Of a stretch of DNA of 64,000 bases, positions 1 to 9,945 are shown one piece after another. Source of the stretch: Perognathus longimembris pacificus (Eukaryota; Chordata; Mammalia; Rodentia; Heteromyidae). Both the position numbers and the translations under genes were made by a program. Numbering within the stretch: the stretch's first letter is position 1; every line of letters starts with the position of its first letter. Where the stretch lies: contig NC_063180.1 in assembly GCF_023159225.1 (NCBI RefSeq), positions 9,669,297 to 9,733,296 on the forward strand, in the 5' to 3' direction. The notes under the pieces were generated by a model that saw nothing but the letters and a program-made list of their open reading frames with translations, was not told where the DNA came from and did not search any database.

Positions 1-199
1 TGATTGTGATCAAAGGTGATCAAAATCCCTGTGGTTTGCAGTTTTTCCCTGTAAAATCAGGCTGTAAGATCAATTTGGGGCACCCCTGTTCAGGGGAGGC
101 CGGTCAGTTCTCCTGATGCTTGGAGCAAAATAAAGCTTTGCTTAACTTTTGCATTTTATCAGAATCATTCCTTTGTTCATGGACTTAAGAACTTGAACA
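1..199 (+). mobile_element. 3' part of an ERV LTR, cut by the window edge
   Basis: A plus-strand AATAAA near 130 is followed by a stretch (AAGCTTTGCTTAACTTTTGC) closely matching the R/U5 part of the solo LTR at 53,137-53,699. The match resumes at the end, where both run ggactt...aca and finish in CA. The 5' part lies outside the window. The sequence after 199 begins TGG, but I cannot match it to a known tRNA primer site. A related ERV LTR is the best reading; the exact family is unknown. Confidence 0.45.
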
Positions 200-429
200 T
201 GGAGACACATGGCATGATGTAATGGCACCTGAGCTGGTCTGCCCCTAAATAGGGTCTGGTCAGGGGCTAGTGTCACACAAAACTCCCAGTCCCAAGCACT
301 TGACTGAAAGATTCAGTAACCAATAGGCCATGAGCCCACCCCTGTCTCTTGGGATTTAGGAACACCCATTACCTGGGGATGGGAATTCCCTTTCAGTAGG
401 AATCCAGGCATGCCCATAAAGACAATGCT
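200..429. mobile_element. ERV-like segment related to part of the 45-50 kb provirus
   Basis: Two short blocks recur in the same order inside the provirus. Positions 210-245 (GGCATGATGTAATGGCACC) resemble 48,515-48,550, and 355-385 (CACCCATTACCTGGGGATGG) resemble 48,718-48,738. This indicates shared ERV-derived sequence of uncertain type (internal region or LTR). No open frame of note is present. Confidence 0.35.
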
Positions 430-785
430 AGAAATACCACATGGTCAAGCCTGCCACACGCAGGTGGCCAATGAGGTTACAACACTTACAGAGCATGCTA
501 GGTCACAGGCAGGTGGCCAATGGAATTACAAACTGTTACATAGTATCTGCTTGAACCAACCTATCACTCTAGTTAGAATTGGGGGTACTATTTTTTACAG
601 GTAGGGGGAAGCTTCCTGGGATTCTAAGCAGATTGGGTGGGGCTCTCAACTCTGAAGCTCAGGGGCAGGGGAGATAGTGGAGATGGAGTCAGCTTTTGAC
701 CTCTTTAACTAATCTGAGATGGAGTCAATCTGACACCCCTCAACAGCCAATGATGGTGCTAGCCAGATCTGACCTCCATATTACA
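430..785 (-). mobile_element. LTR fragment, second copy of the 896-1590 family
   Basis: This segment is a direct, diverged repeat of about 1195-1590. Shared blocks include CAGGTGGCCAATGAGGTTAC, TTTAACTAATCTGAG and CCAGATCTGACCTCCATATT. It ends at the same point (CCATATTACA) as the solo LTR, so it is the U3 half of a second LTR in the same minus orientation. The R/U5 half seen in the solo LTR is absent or replaced to the left. Confidence 0.55.
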
Positions 786-794
786 GTATCAGCC

Positions 795-882
795 CTGACG
801 CACCTCAATGGATGAATGGATAAAAAAAAATGGAGTATATATGCAAAATAGAATTCTACTCATCCATCAGAAATAAATAGCT
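795..882 (+). mobile_element. L1 ORF2 C-terminal fragment
   Basis: The sequence contains CAATGGATGAATGGATAAA, a near-invariant part of L1 ORF2 close to its C-terminus, followed by a degenerate 'tggaattctactcagccat'-type block. It is a short, old plus-sense piece. The solo LTR at 896 lies just beside it. Confidence 0.55.
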
Positions 883-895
883 CTTGAGCTCTAAA

Positions 896-1590
896 TGGTC
901 TGGTATGTTACCTGTATGTAAGGTGTAATTGGGTCTGAGCCCCAGGGTAGGGGGGGATCTCCATCTCTCCAAGAGTCCACTACTCAGAGACAGTCTCAAG
1001 TAAAAAGATGGATTTATTGGGAAAGTAAAAAGCAAACTGACAAGCCAGGGTCGCAGCCCAGACTCAGGAGCTGAAACTGAAACTGCTACTGGTAAAAGCA
1101 GACTGGCCGGCCAGGGCCACAGCCCAGACTCCGGAGCTTGGATCCCACCCCGGGGCCACACTAGGGGTTGGGTTATAAAGGCAAACACCACTTGTTCAAG
1201 CTTGCCTCACACAGGTGGCCAATGAGGTTACCACACTTAGAGAGCATGCCAGGTCACATGCAGGTGGCCAATGGAGTTACAATATGCCTCATAGTAACTG
1301 TTTGAACCAACCTATCATTTTAGTTAGACTTGGTGCACGAATTTGGTGGAGATCACATGATGCAGGCGGATATGCCTACTTTGGGAGGGCACAGGTTTAA
1401 CCTTGAACCTTCCACTACTCAGATGGTCAAACAGTTTACACAATCTTATCACAGAGAAGGGGAACTTCCCTGGAGATCATAGTGAAAATGGAGTCAACTG
1501 CTGCTCTCTTTAACTAATCTGAGTTAGAGTCAATCTGACAGCCCTCAACAGCCAATGATGGCACTGGCCAGATCTGACCTCCATATTACA
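896..1590 (-). mobile_element. Solo LTR, minus strand, probable 4-bp TSD
   Basis: The element is bounded by TG (896) and CA (1590) on the plus strand, with TAAA at 892-895 and again at 1591-1594. On the minus strand it reads as an LTR: U3 from 1590, a TATA box (TTTATAA) at 1173-1179, and a polyadenylation signal (plus-strand TTTATT) at 1013-1018 about 155 bp further on. A roughly 35-bp motif (GCAGCCCAGACTC and flanks) is repeated at about 1040-1073 and 1106-1141. No internal region is attached, so LTR-LTR recombination is likely. A 4-bp TSD fits a gammaretrovirus-like (class I) ERV. Confidence 0.68.
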
Positions 1591-1869
1591 TAAAGTATGT
1601 TCATATAAATGGAAATACCAAGTGTCTGAGTCAGCATTTTAGGAGCCCTGACTTTCCATGCTCTGATTCTCCACTGACAAGTGTAGTGAGAGTCTCATGG
1701 TACCTGTGAACAGTAGCAAGGGCTTACAACAGAGAGGAGAGACCACAACAGTATGAAACTTGGAGCTTTTATGGAGTGGCCAGCAAATATGTCCATCTTC
1801 TCTTTGAAGAGTGAGGCAATGCAGAAAAGGACCTACTCTTCTGAGGCTATCTTCAAGTCTTGTTCTTCA

Positions 1870-1918
1870 GTACTGAGCCTCCTGAGCAGCTAGGATTACA
1901 GCTGACCTGAGCCACTTG
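1870..1918 (-). mobile_element. B1-like SINE fragment
   Basis: GAGCCTCCTGAGCAGCTAGG followed by ATTACAGCTGACCTGAGCCAC is the reverse complement of the left end of a B1/7SL-type SINE (ggctca...tgtaatcctagctgctcagg). Only about 50 bp is recognisable. Confidence 0.4.
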
Positions 1919-2463
1919 AGTGTGGATGAGAAGGACTGTTTCATATTGGAACCCTCTGCACTAAGATAGCAAGCTGTTGATATATTACCCTTGGAAAGAA
2001 GGAAATGTCTGAAATAAATGTAGATATTTAATTTCTCCTGACTTCCAAAGCATATCTCAAAATACCTTTAATCCAAGTTATTACTCTTGAAAGCCTAAGC
2101 CTTTCAAAATGTGAAAATAGCTGTAAAGATTTAATTTTTAGTTTTTTGAGAATTAAAATTACTAGAGTTTATCTACTGGGAATTTTGAGAAAAGATTTTT
2201 TTTCTTATTATAATGCAAACTACCCCTCTAGATCTGAACTAAAAGTTTGTTTTTTATAAGAAAGCACAGATTTTTTTTTAAAAGAATGGATGATAATGAG
2301 CTGAGGGTGTGGCAAGTTCAAGGCACTGAATTCAGACTGCAGTACTAGCAAAACTAAAATTGATAATAATAATGGTATATAGACTGATAAATTCTAGCAG
2401 CATGTAAGAAAAGGCAACATCTAAGAGAAATTCACACCTAGCATAGGAACACACATTATTGTT

Positions 2464-2914
2464 TTAATGAATTATCCAGTGAGATACCATATTGTACCTG
2501 TTCTCTGCTGCAATATGGACATATTTCTCTCGGTTCCATTGTTGCAAGTAGAACCATAGGGCATGTCTTTGAAAGTGAGTAGACAGGACCTCGACTCACT
2601 GGCATAGATCCTGGCAGCTTACATCATTAATCAGGGTTGAATGGATATCATTGATCAAGTTGGAATAGTGGTTGCTGCCTGCACCCTTCACACGACACTG
2701 GGGGATACTTTGATTTATCCAGTCCAAATCCCCAGTGTGTTCTTTGAATATACTCATCATTTTCACTTGATAGATTGCCAATTCTTTTCTGGCTGCTGTT
2801 GAATGGTAGATGCTCTTATTCAGGGGTTTAGTACTTAGAGCTCTAGTGCACATGTTAATAGGGTCATTGTCATGTCAGTGGCACACAATCTCTTCTTGAT
2901 GTTCTTAGAAATTA
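2464..2914 (-). pseudogene. Exon-like or pseudogene segment B, unidentified protein
   Basis: On the minus strand, 2853-2596 is an 85-codon open frame that reads like a globular protein (for example KELAIYQVKMM, GDLDWINQSIPQC, GSNHYSNLINDIHSTLI). A TGA at 2596-2598 breaks it, but the same frame stays protein-like to a stop at 2464-2466 (HALWFYLQQWN, REKYVHIAAENR). Upstream, the protein-like reading shifts frame near 2840. A pyrimidine-rich stretch ending in TTTCTAAG, a weak possible splice acceptor, lies near 2915, and AACAG/GTACAA near 2488 could be a donor. No AATAAA or A-tail points to a processed copy. I cannot name the parent protein. It could be a decayed multi-exon gene copy or, less likely, chance. 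Segment A at 3979-4221 may belong to the same gene. Confidence 0.42.
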
Positions 2915-3015
2915 AAAACCTCTCTCTCCAATTTTTAAATTCTCTATTTTTTTAGAAGACACTGTTTTGTCTGATTTTCACAAAGCATTATCATTCCCTT
3001 GACTCCTTTCCTCTC

Positions 3016-3880
3016 AAAACAGTATCATAAAATTCCATTGTGTAAATGTACCACATTTTCCTGATCCATTCATCTATTTTATGCCTCTATCAGAAAGAAT
3101 GACATTGTTCCATTTGTAAGGAAATGGAAGGACTTGGAAAAAGTTATACTAAGTGAAGTGAGCCAGACCCAAAGAAACATGGACTCTATGGCCTCCCTTA
3201 TTGGGAATAATTAGTACAGGTTTAGGCAAGCCATAGCAGAGCATCACAAGGCCCAATAGCTATACCCTTAGAAACACATAAGATGATGCTAATTGAAATG
3301 AACTCCATGTCATGGAAACAAGTGATATATCACAGTTGTAACTACTTTCAACGTCCTATGTTTATGTGTAGTTTCTATTATTGATAATGTTTTGTATCAC
3401 CTTCCTATGTTTGTACCTACACTATCTCTGTAATCTTATCTGAGTATATTGGAAACCGTGTTTACTGGTATTGGAAGTAGGAAATTCAAAGGGAATACCA
3501 AATTCGAGAGACACAGGGTAAAAAAAGAGAAATAACTACAAAAGCAATACTTGCAAAACTGTTTGGTGTAAGTGAACTGAACACCTGGGGGGGGGGAGGG
3601 AAAGGAGGGGAGGGAGGGGGGCATGAGGGACAAGGCAACAAACAGTACAAGAAATGTATCCAATGCCCAACGTATGATACTGTAACCTCTCTGTACGTCA
3701 GTTTGATAATAAAAATTTGAGAAAAAAAAAAAAAGCTTAACAAGAATAAAACACAAAGTTTATGTCTATTAATTTAACAGCTATTTTATTATCTAAGCTA
3801 TTGTTTTGTTTGATTGTTCATTAAGCTATTTGTTATTTACCTATTCCTGATCAGAATAAAGTATCACTGGCTTCTAACCG

Positions 3881-3924
<44 letters not shown>

Positions 3925-3933
3925 AGTATCATA
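3016..3933 (+). mobile_element. Young L1 insertion: 5' inversion plus 3' transduction
   Basis: A 14-bp duplication (AAAACAGTATCATA) sits at 3016-3029 and 3920-3933. Between the copies are four parts: (1) 3030-3076, an inverted (minus-sense) piece of L1 ORF2; (2) 3077-3721, plus-sense ORF2 C-terminus (ending VSQTQRNMDSMASLIGNN) and 3' UTR with a G-rich polypurine tract at about 3588-3630; (3) an L1 AATAAA at 3708 and a 13-A tract at 3722-3734; (4) about 146 bp of non-L1 sequence with its own AATAAA at 3855 and a second, 39-A tail. This is a 5'-truncated, twin-primed L1 whose RNA read through the L1 polyadenylation site into flanking DNA. Confidence 0.87.
3735..3880 (+). mobile_element. 3'-transduced flank carried by the L1
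   Basis: About 146 bp lies between the internal A tract of the L1 and the terminal poly(A), inside the target-site duplication. It has AATAAA at 3855-3860, 20 bp before the terminal A tail, as expected for a used polyadenylation signal. It does not resemble L1 3' UTR copies elsewhere in the window. It should therefore be a copy of the DNA lying downstream of the source L1 elsewhere in the genome. Confidence 0.78.
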
Positions 3934-3975
3934 GCTTTGTGTGGCCAAAATTACTAAAACATGGAAGAAGTATTG

Positions 3976-4221
3976 ACCTTACCTTTGAAGAGTAATAGCA
4001 AACTTCATCACTAGATTCCATCCCAATTCAAGGTCACTGATTACAGGTGCCAGTGATTCTGCTTTGCTTTGAAGAGTTAAAATCAAGCCAAGTGGAATAT
4101 TGCAATAGTTCATCCGGTCATGGTAGCCAAAGTAAATTTGCTCTCTCTGAATAGGTTGATTACATCTTGATGCCCCAAATACTGATGTCCTTCTTAAGGC
4201 TGTAATGTTCTTGGCAAACAT
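3976..4221 (-). pseudogene. Exon-like or pseudogene segment A, unidentified protein
   Basis: A minus-strand open frame of 80 codons (4221-3979) reads like real protein: ASRCNQPIQREQIYFGYHDR, NYCNIPLGLILTLQSKAE, LAPVISDLELGWNLVMKF. It ends CTTCAAAG/GTAAGG, an excellent splice-donor match, and the stop codon is formed by that donor itself (AGG TAA). A possible acceptor, ATTACAG, lies upstream near 4204 but has a poor pyrimidine tract. Once the L1 at 3016-3933 is removed, segment B follows after an intron of only about 160 bp. The two segments could be consecutive exons of one minus-strand gene, although joining them at the most obvious sites does not keep the frame. Identity unknown. Confidence 0.42.
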
Positions 4222-4598
4222 ATAATTTTAAATTTTTGTTCATTCTGCTAATACAATTCCTTCTTGTTTAAATTAAACTATTTCATCCATGACATGCATC
4301 ATTAAGCTTGATGTATATCTGAAAAAAAGAAATGACAAAGCATTCTACTTCTCGAATCCAAAACATATCTACCAGAAATCAGAGCCATCAATGCATATTT
4401 TTATGTTTTATTTATTTCTTAATGAGTCCTATATCTGTCTTCTTTTTGAGAAGTATAGTTTGTTTTTATTCACAGTGAAGTTCCTTGTTTGCTCATCCAG
4501 AAATTATTTTCAGATTCCTTTAGTACTCAGATCATGACCAGACTGGTTTTTAGATTGACAATCTGGTGGGGACCACTTTGGAAAATGTAACCTGGTGT
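4222..4598. other. Unique AT-rich DNA
   Basis: Nothing recognised apart from short chance frames. Confidence 0.4.
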
Positions 4599-4610
4599 CC
4601 ATTTTGTTCC

Positions 4611-4727
4611 TTGTTTTTTTGTTGTTGTGGGTGGTGGTCATGGGGCTTGAACTCTGGGCCTGGACAGTGCTCCTGAGCTCTTCAGTTCAAGGCTAATGCT
4701 CTACATCTTTAGCCACAGCTCCACTTC
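4611..4727 (-). mobile_element. Geo-type SINE monomer
   Basis: A minus-strand copy of the right half of the Geomyoid SINE: ggggcttgaactctgggcctg, then ttcaaggctaatgctctac, then gccacagctccacttcc. The flanking repeat CCATTTTGTTCC at 4599-4610 and 4728-4739 is a 12-bp TSD, so this short monomer was inserted as such. Confidence 0.75.
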
Positions 4728-4739
4728 CCATTTTGTTCC

Positions 4740-6596
4740 ATTTCTGAATTGAAATTCGACTTCTTCACATTTTGTCTTGCAAATTCTGTCCCTGGTCAAA
4801 GATGCTGTCACATTAATCATAATCTGAAGAGGATTCCTGGGCAAGCTACTCACAGTGCCTCACTCTTCTCCCAAGCCTACCATGTATGGCCTAGAGGTGC
4901 CATCAGGGATAGGAGTGATGCAGGTGGGCAGATCTTGTGATGAATGGCATCTTTGTCCAGTACCCTTAGAACATCTACCAGCTTTATAAGGCCCAGTTGA
5001 AGAGTGTAGTACTGCTAGGTAATAAAACCCTTAGATTCAGGTTATAAGCTGTCAGAGAAAGAGAGGTGAACCAGAATTGGGGAAAGTGGTCAATGTTTTC
5101 TAGGGATGCATGCTCAAGCATAGAAGAGAATCTTCTGAAAACTAAGACCATCTGTGAAATTTTCATTAATCTCTCCGGCTTTGTTCTGCTAAGGTAAAGT
5201 TACCAGTAGAGATACAAATTATCAACATGGGAAAGCTTAGTACAAATCAATATATGTAAAAGGAGGTTAGAAAATAATGAGAGACTGAGTGTGGATAGAG
5301 TCTTGGGTTCACTGTGTTTGAAATGAATAGTGGAATAGGGTTTATCACAGCCATGCTTACTGTGTAATCACTAGGCTCTGATGCTATAAGGTGAAATGAT
5401 GTTTATTGCAAGTCATTCATCTATAGTTATCTTCAAACACCTACCTAAGGTTAATTTTGCATATCAAAACAAGTGTTTATCAATCAAAAACAGTGAACTT
5501 GTATGGAGTGAGGTGTGAAATCAGCTCTCTTAAGTATAATGTCATCTTTGTGTATCAAAGAACCTTGTTTTGTGAAAAGCATGGTTAAATCCAAGGCAGT
5601 TTTGTTACTTCTATTACATAAATACTCTCTCTCTTTCTCCCAATTACATAAAATGATTGGCATTTCTCCATTATTTTAAGAACTCAAACTTAAATACATA
5701 AAAACTGTTGAAATTTAGCATTAATTCTACCAGTTCATACATTTGATGTTATGAGGTACTGCTTATTTCTTAATAAATATAAAAAAGAAAAATGAAGGTT
5801 TTGTACTTTGCAATGTTTGGAAATTTGAAATAGTTGATAGTGACTTCCAAATGAAAGCTAGTCTCTGACCAAAACTGAATATTTCCTACATAATATTTCA
5901 CTGTCTTACCACAAAGAGACACTTTTTCACAGACTTCTTTCTTCTTCCTATGAAAGCAAAACAAAACATGACAAATCCCCTCTCTCTTGGCTAAAGAAAA
6001 CAAAAAAAAATCACTGATTATTGTCACATCTTTGAAATGTAGTTCACGACAATGGAAACTATGAAGTGCATTAAGAATTTTAAAGAAAGCGTTGCCTGAA
6101 AGTAGGTGAAGAACTACTTAAGAAGAAACACCATGTATGTATGAGAACCAACAAAAAATTTACATGAGTTGTGACAACAAATGTGGTAAAAGCACTAGAA
6201 ACAACACCCATGAAGATCAGAAAAGATTCTATACCCAGCTTTCTTCCTCTTAGGAAGGTTTATTCAGTTGTCTGACAAGAATTACTGGCACAAAACATTC
6301 TGCACACTTTTAAAGAATCCCTACAAAATTTCTATCCTTTTTTTCTCTGATATCTTTTCCAGTGACATTGCATGATATAAATCACATCACTCTAGACACT
6401 TCAAATATCATTACAGAAAGTAGAAGTTAGTATACCTTGAGGCAGATGTCAAGCTCAAGCCCAAGATTATAGCTGCAGTTGCTACTTGACTTCCAGCCTC
6501 AGTACCAGTATGAATTACAGTGGAAGGAAGGGGTGTGGTTCCTGAACACCTGACAGCATTCTCCACATTCATGTCCCCAGTAGGGAGGACAGAACA
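4740..6596. other. Mostly unique DNA
   Basis: No repeat family or convincing gene was recognised. The minus strand of 4984-5190 has a 60-codon frame with a possible acceptor (CCTTAGCAG) near 5196 but no supporting similarity, so I do not call an exon. Confidence 0.35.
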
Positions 6597-6607
6597 AAAA
6601 ATAAAAT

Positions 6608-6655
6608 ACTATTAATACTACTGCTGCTGCTACTACTAATACTACTACTAATAAA
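6608..6655 (+). repeat. Imperfect (ACT/CTG)n trinucleotide repeat
   Basis: A run of ACTACTGCTGCTGCTACTAC-type triplets of mixed identity, about 48 bp. Confidence 0.7.
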
Positions 6656-6696
6656 GCACAACTTGATAGCCATCAAGTGCAGGTGGAAACTAATTT

Positions 6697-6795
6697 CCTT
6701 CCCTCCCTTCTTTTTTTCCCTTCCTTACTCCCTCTATCCTCCCTCTCCCTTATTTCTATGTCCCTCCCTTTCTTCCCTTTCCACCTTTCCTTATA
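6697..6795 (+). repeat. Polypyrimidine (CCCT/CTTT) tract
   Basis: About 100 bp of almost pure C and T on the plus strand, made of imperfect CCCTT units. It is low-complexity DNA that could form triplex structures. Confidence 0.7.
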
Positions 6796-7328
6796 AGTCT
6801 CTCCATAATCCTCAGGTAGATGGAAAAAAAAGCAGTATGTCTTAGGCTTCTCCTCATCTCCATATCCCAGACTTTCATTTAGATTCTCCTTTAGATCTTC
6901 CAGCAAGCAGACCAAGAAGCGAAGGTCAGGACAAGTGGATGTTTTTGCAGGTCCACAAAACTTTGCATGAAGCACTAAAACATTATTGGCTTTTAAAACT
7001 CATTCCTGAAAGCCAAGAACTCTTTCTTCACATGAAGCTGCAAAGCTCTTTGAATTCCATGGGAAAAGAAATCCTTATTTCAGAAGTAAACTTTGAAGTT
7101 GTTTGGAAGATGAAAGATAGAACTTGCCTCTGAGCTAGTGCAGAAGCAGTTGCGCTTCAGAAAAAAAAAAAAAACCCTTATTAGAATTTAAAAGTAACTA
7201 TACAAACAGAGCTCCTATGATTTTCTCCCACTAAAAGTATGTGACAGGGGTTTCAGAGCAAAACTGAGTCCAGGGCTGATGTGGAGTACTAATAATGTCT
7301 TATTATTTGATTATGCAAAAATGATTTC
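6796..7328. other. Unique DNA with one plus-strand open frame
   Basis: The plus-strand frame 6939-7133 (contains HEALKHYWLLKLIPESQEL) follows a possible acceptor (TTTTTGCAG at about 6953) but has no donor or recognisable domain. It is recorded but not called as a gene. Confidence 0.25.
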
Positions 7329-7575
7329 TAGCTGGGCACCCGTGGCTCACACTTGTAATCCTAACCATTTAGGAGTCCAAGATATGAAGATGATGGTTTG
7401 AAGTCAGCTTAGGCTGACTCACTGAGACTCTTATCTCATTAACCCCTAAAAACTAAAAAGCCATAATGAAGCTATAATTTAAGTGGTAGAATGCTAGCTT
7501 TCAGCGAAGAAAAGGCATAGGATCATTGCCCAAGACCTAAGTTCAAGTCCCAAGATGATCACACACAAAAAGTAA
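7329..7575 (+). mobile_element. Composite SINE (B1-like left half, Geo-like right half)
   Basis: The left half matches a 7SL/B1-type head (GGGCACCCGTGGCTCACAC, then TGTAATCCTAACCATTTAGG). The middle has ACTCTTATCTCATTAACC, and the right half reads AAGTGGTAGAATGCTAGC and CAAGACCTAAGTTCAAGTCC. It is diverged, so an older insertion. It does not encode protein. Confidence 0.75.
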
Positions 7576-7902
7576 TAATTCAACAGAGAAGATGAAAGGC
7601 AATTGTAAAAACTTATCTGCGCACCTAACCCTACTCATTTCCTCAATCTTATTTAACATCAGAGACAAATAAGGATGTGACATTCCTATTAGCATAATCA
7701 AACCTGTGACAAATAATTTTGCTTAAATAGTTTTAGTTTTGCCTTGGTAACCTGCGGGGACACCTCACTTCCAAAATAACAAACAGAGAAGTATACTTTT
7801 GTAATGAATTTTCTTAGGAATTTTCTCTGAAACTCCTATATATAAAATCCTACTAGTTGAGTGCTTATGAACTTATGATTTAGCATATTATAGGTAATAC
7901 AC

Positions 7903-7930
7903 AAACACACACACACACACACACACACAT
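7903..7930 (+). repeat. (AC)n microsatellite
   Basis: About 13 near-perfect CA units. Confidence 0.9.
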
Positions 7931-8236
7931 TGACATTGTATGTGCCAATATTTTCAGGAAGAGGATGTTAATCCTATTTTATAGATGATGATTCAAGCCT
8001 TAGATCTAGTCATTCCTTTCATGTACTTCTTCAGTGAATAAACTCAAATGAGGTGAGATTTTTAAACTAGATCTTTAAAAAGTCAAAGCCTTCTCCATTC
8101 GCATTACTAGTAAGTGTTATACTATTGTTAGCAAAATTAAAGATGAGAAGCTGTCTGCACAACTAGCTTAATATTTTATCAGTGTTCTCAACAGACAAAA
8201 TGCTTAGGTCATCTAATTATTAAAGATTATCAAGGG

Positions 8237-8449
8237 GGCTGGGGGTATGGCCTAGTGGCAAGAGTGCTTGTCTCCTATACATGAGGCCCTGGGTTCAATT
8301 CCCCAGCACCACATATACAGAAAACGGCCAGAAGTGGTGCTGTGGCTCAAGTGGCAGAGTGCTAGCCTTGAGCAAAAAGAAGCCAGGGACAGTGCTCAGG
8401 CCCTGAGTCCAAGCCCCAGGACTGGACAAAAAAAAAAAAAAAAAAAAAA
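8237..8449 (+). mobile_element. IDL-Geo dimeric SINE
   Basis: Full-length copy. The left half is tRNA-Ala/ID-like with A box TATGGCCTAGTGGCAAGAG and B box GGTTCAATTCC. A short A-rich linker precedes the Geo half (GCTGTGGCTCAAGTGGCAGA), which ends in an A tail of about 22. The 15-bp TSD AAAGATTATCAAGGG is at 8222-8236 and 8450-8464 with no mismatch, so this is a young insertion. It is an RNA polymerase III-type element mobilised by L1 proteins. Confidence 0.92.
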
Positions 8450-8464
8450 AAAGATTATCAAGGG

Positions 8465-9670
8465 CAGAATTGAAATGTCAGCATTTTTCATTGAGTTAGG
8501 TGCTATTAATTCCAGAAGTAGCCAGTGAGTACAGCCAGGCTGAATGGAAATACGTGTTGATAAGAAACACAGAAAGGAGAGGTTAAGGTCAACTTAACAT
8601 TTGAATGTATTATTAGGAAACAATTTGAGTGACTGATTTTTCTTTCTGTTTGCCTTAATGAAACAAAACATTGCAATGGACAGTGTAGAAGAGTATATGA
8701 ATTCTACGTGTACTTACATAAAGTACTGAAAGTTTTGAAGCATTTATTTATTCCCTCCACTGAAATTTGAATTTAGCCTTCAGCTTCTGAAATCTTACAA
8801 GGTCATCTACACAGCAACCTCTATCTCTGAGCCAAAAAATAAAATAAAATGAAATATAGGGAAAAGTTGACAATGGGAAGGAGACAAAATAAAACAGAAG
8901 ATTAGGTTGTATGACTACATTTGAATAGTGTGCAGGACTTATGAGAGCATATAGCACATGATGCATCTATTACAACCCAATAATTCTCTCATTGGGTATG
9001 AAAATGCAATCTCTCCATCTTATACTGACAGTATAGTGGCCCTTCAGTGGGATCAGACCGATTGCCATCCCTGTAGGCATGGATATCCATGCCTCCAACC
9101 CAGCCACAGATAAAGCACACAGAGGACTCTAGAAAATCATTCCCCTGTCATTACAAAACACTGGTGTGTTGAAGAACACACATGACAGAAAAGTCAAGTT
9201 AGGAAAGCAACTCAGATCATATTTATGAGAAATTTAAACAAATGGCCTTTAGAGGGAGGATATTTCAAAGCAACTTGCTTACCAGATTTTCCAGCCAAGG
9301 GACCTGACATCTGCAGACAGCCAAATGCCTGCAGGAAACTAAGGAAAGGAAGACACAAATCAATATACAAACCAAATTTACAGAATGTCTTGGAAAGAGG
9401 TAAAACATGATCAAAAGAAACACAAGGGAGAACGTAGATAAAAATAATTCTAGCATTTTGGCAGCATTATTCTTTGTTCTTGGACAAAGATATAAATACT
9501 CTTTAAAAGATGTTAATTCCTTTTTCCTTGTTTAGCAAATATTACATAATGAAGAAAAGGCTCTAGAATTATACACACTGGGGCTTAAACCTCCATCTAA
9601 CTCTTACAAATTGAGTATCTCTCTTGAATCACCAATTTATCATTTGTAAAATAAAATATTCTCATCTTTA
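8465..9670. other. Unique DNA
   Basis: No repeats or genes recognised in this 1.2 kb. Confidence 0.4.
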
Positions 9671-9675
9671 TGAAA

Positions 9676-9945
9676 GGATAATTCAAGAAATAGAAGACAA
9701 AGCAAAGAGATCTAATCTGCACATCATTGGAATTGATGAGGGAAGAAGACTATCAGAGCAGAGGTTTGCAGCACTTATTCAGTAGAATTATTACAGAAAT
9801 TTACCCCAACCTCAAAAGAGAAAACCTTACCCAAATAACAGAAGCATACAGAACACTGACAAGAAACGTATGCGTATTCATTACCTTAAGCATGAAACTG
9901 TAACACCTATGTGTATCATCATGACAAGAAAAAATAAAATATTCC
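9676..9945 (+). mobile_element. L1 fragment: ORF1 joined to the 3' end
   Basis: 9676-9862 translates, with breaks, as the RNA-recognition region of L1 ORF1p (EDKAKRSNLHIIGI, then AALIQ, then a QITEAYRT-like end). At about 9865 it changes abruptly to the L1 3' terminus (ATTACCTTAAGCATGAAACT followed by gtaacacc...gacaagaaaaaataaa). ORF2 is missing between them. Either an internal deletion or a deleted source RNA could explain this. The copy is old and mutated. Confidence 0.6.

Noticed and set aside
6673..6975. 100-codon minus frame rich in Lys, Glu and Arg
   Set aside because: Its C-terminal half is a translated polypyrimidine tract, and no splice or domain evidence supports the rest.
8237..8310. 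tRNA-Ala-like gene at the start of each IDL-Geo copy
   Set aside because: The A and B boxes are tRNA-derived, but the sequence is the SINE head. It recurs many times, with A tails and TSDs.
8268..8528. Frames of the type MP-IHEALGSIPQHHIYRKRPE
   Set aside because: The same peptide appears at 23,898, 30,802 and 60,559. It is the translation of the IDL-Geo SINE.
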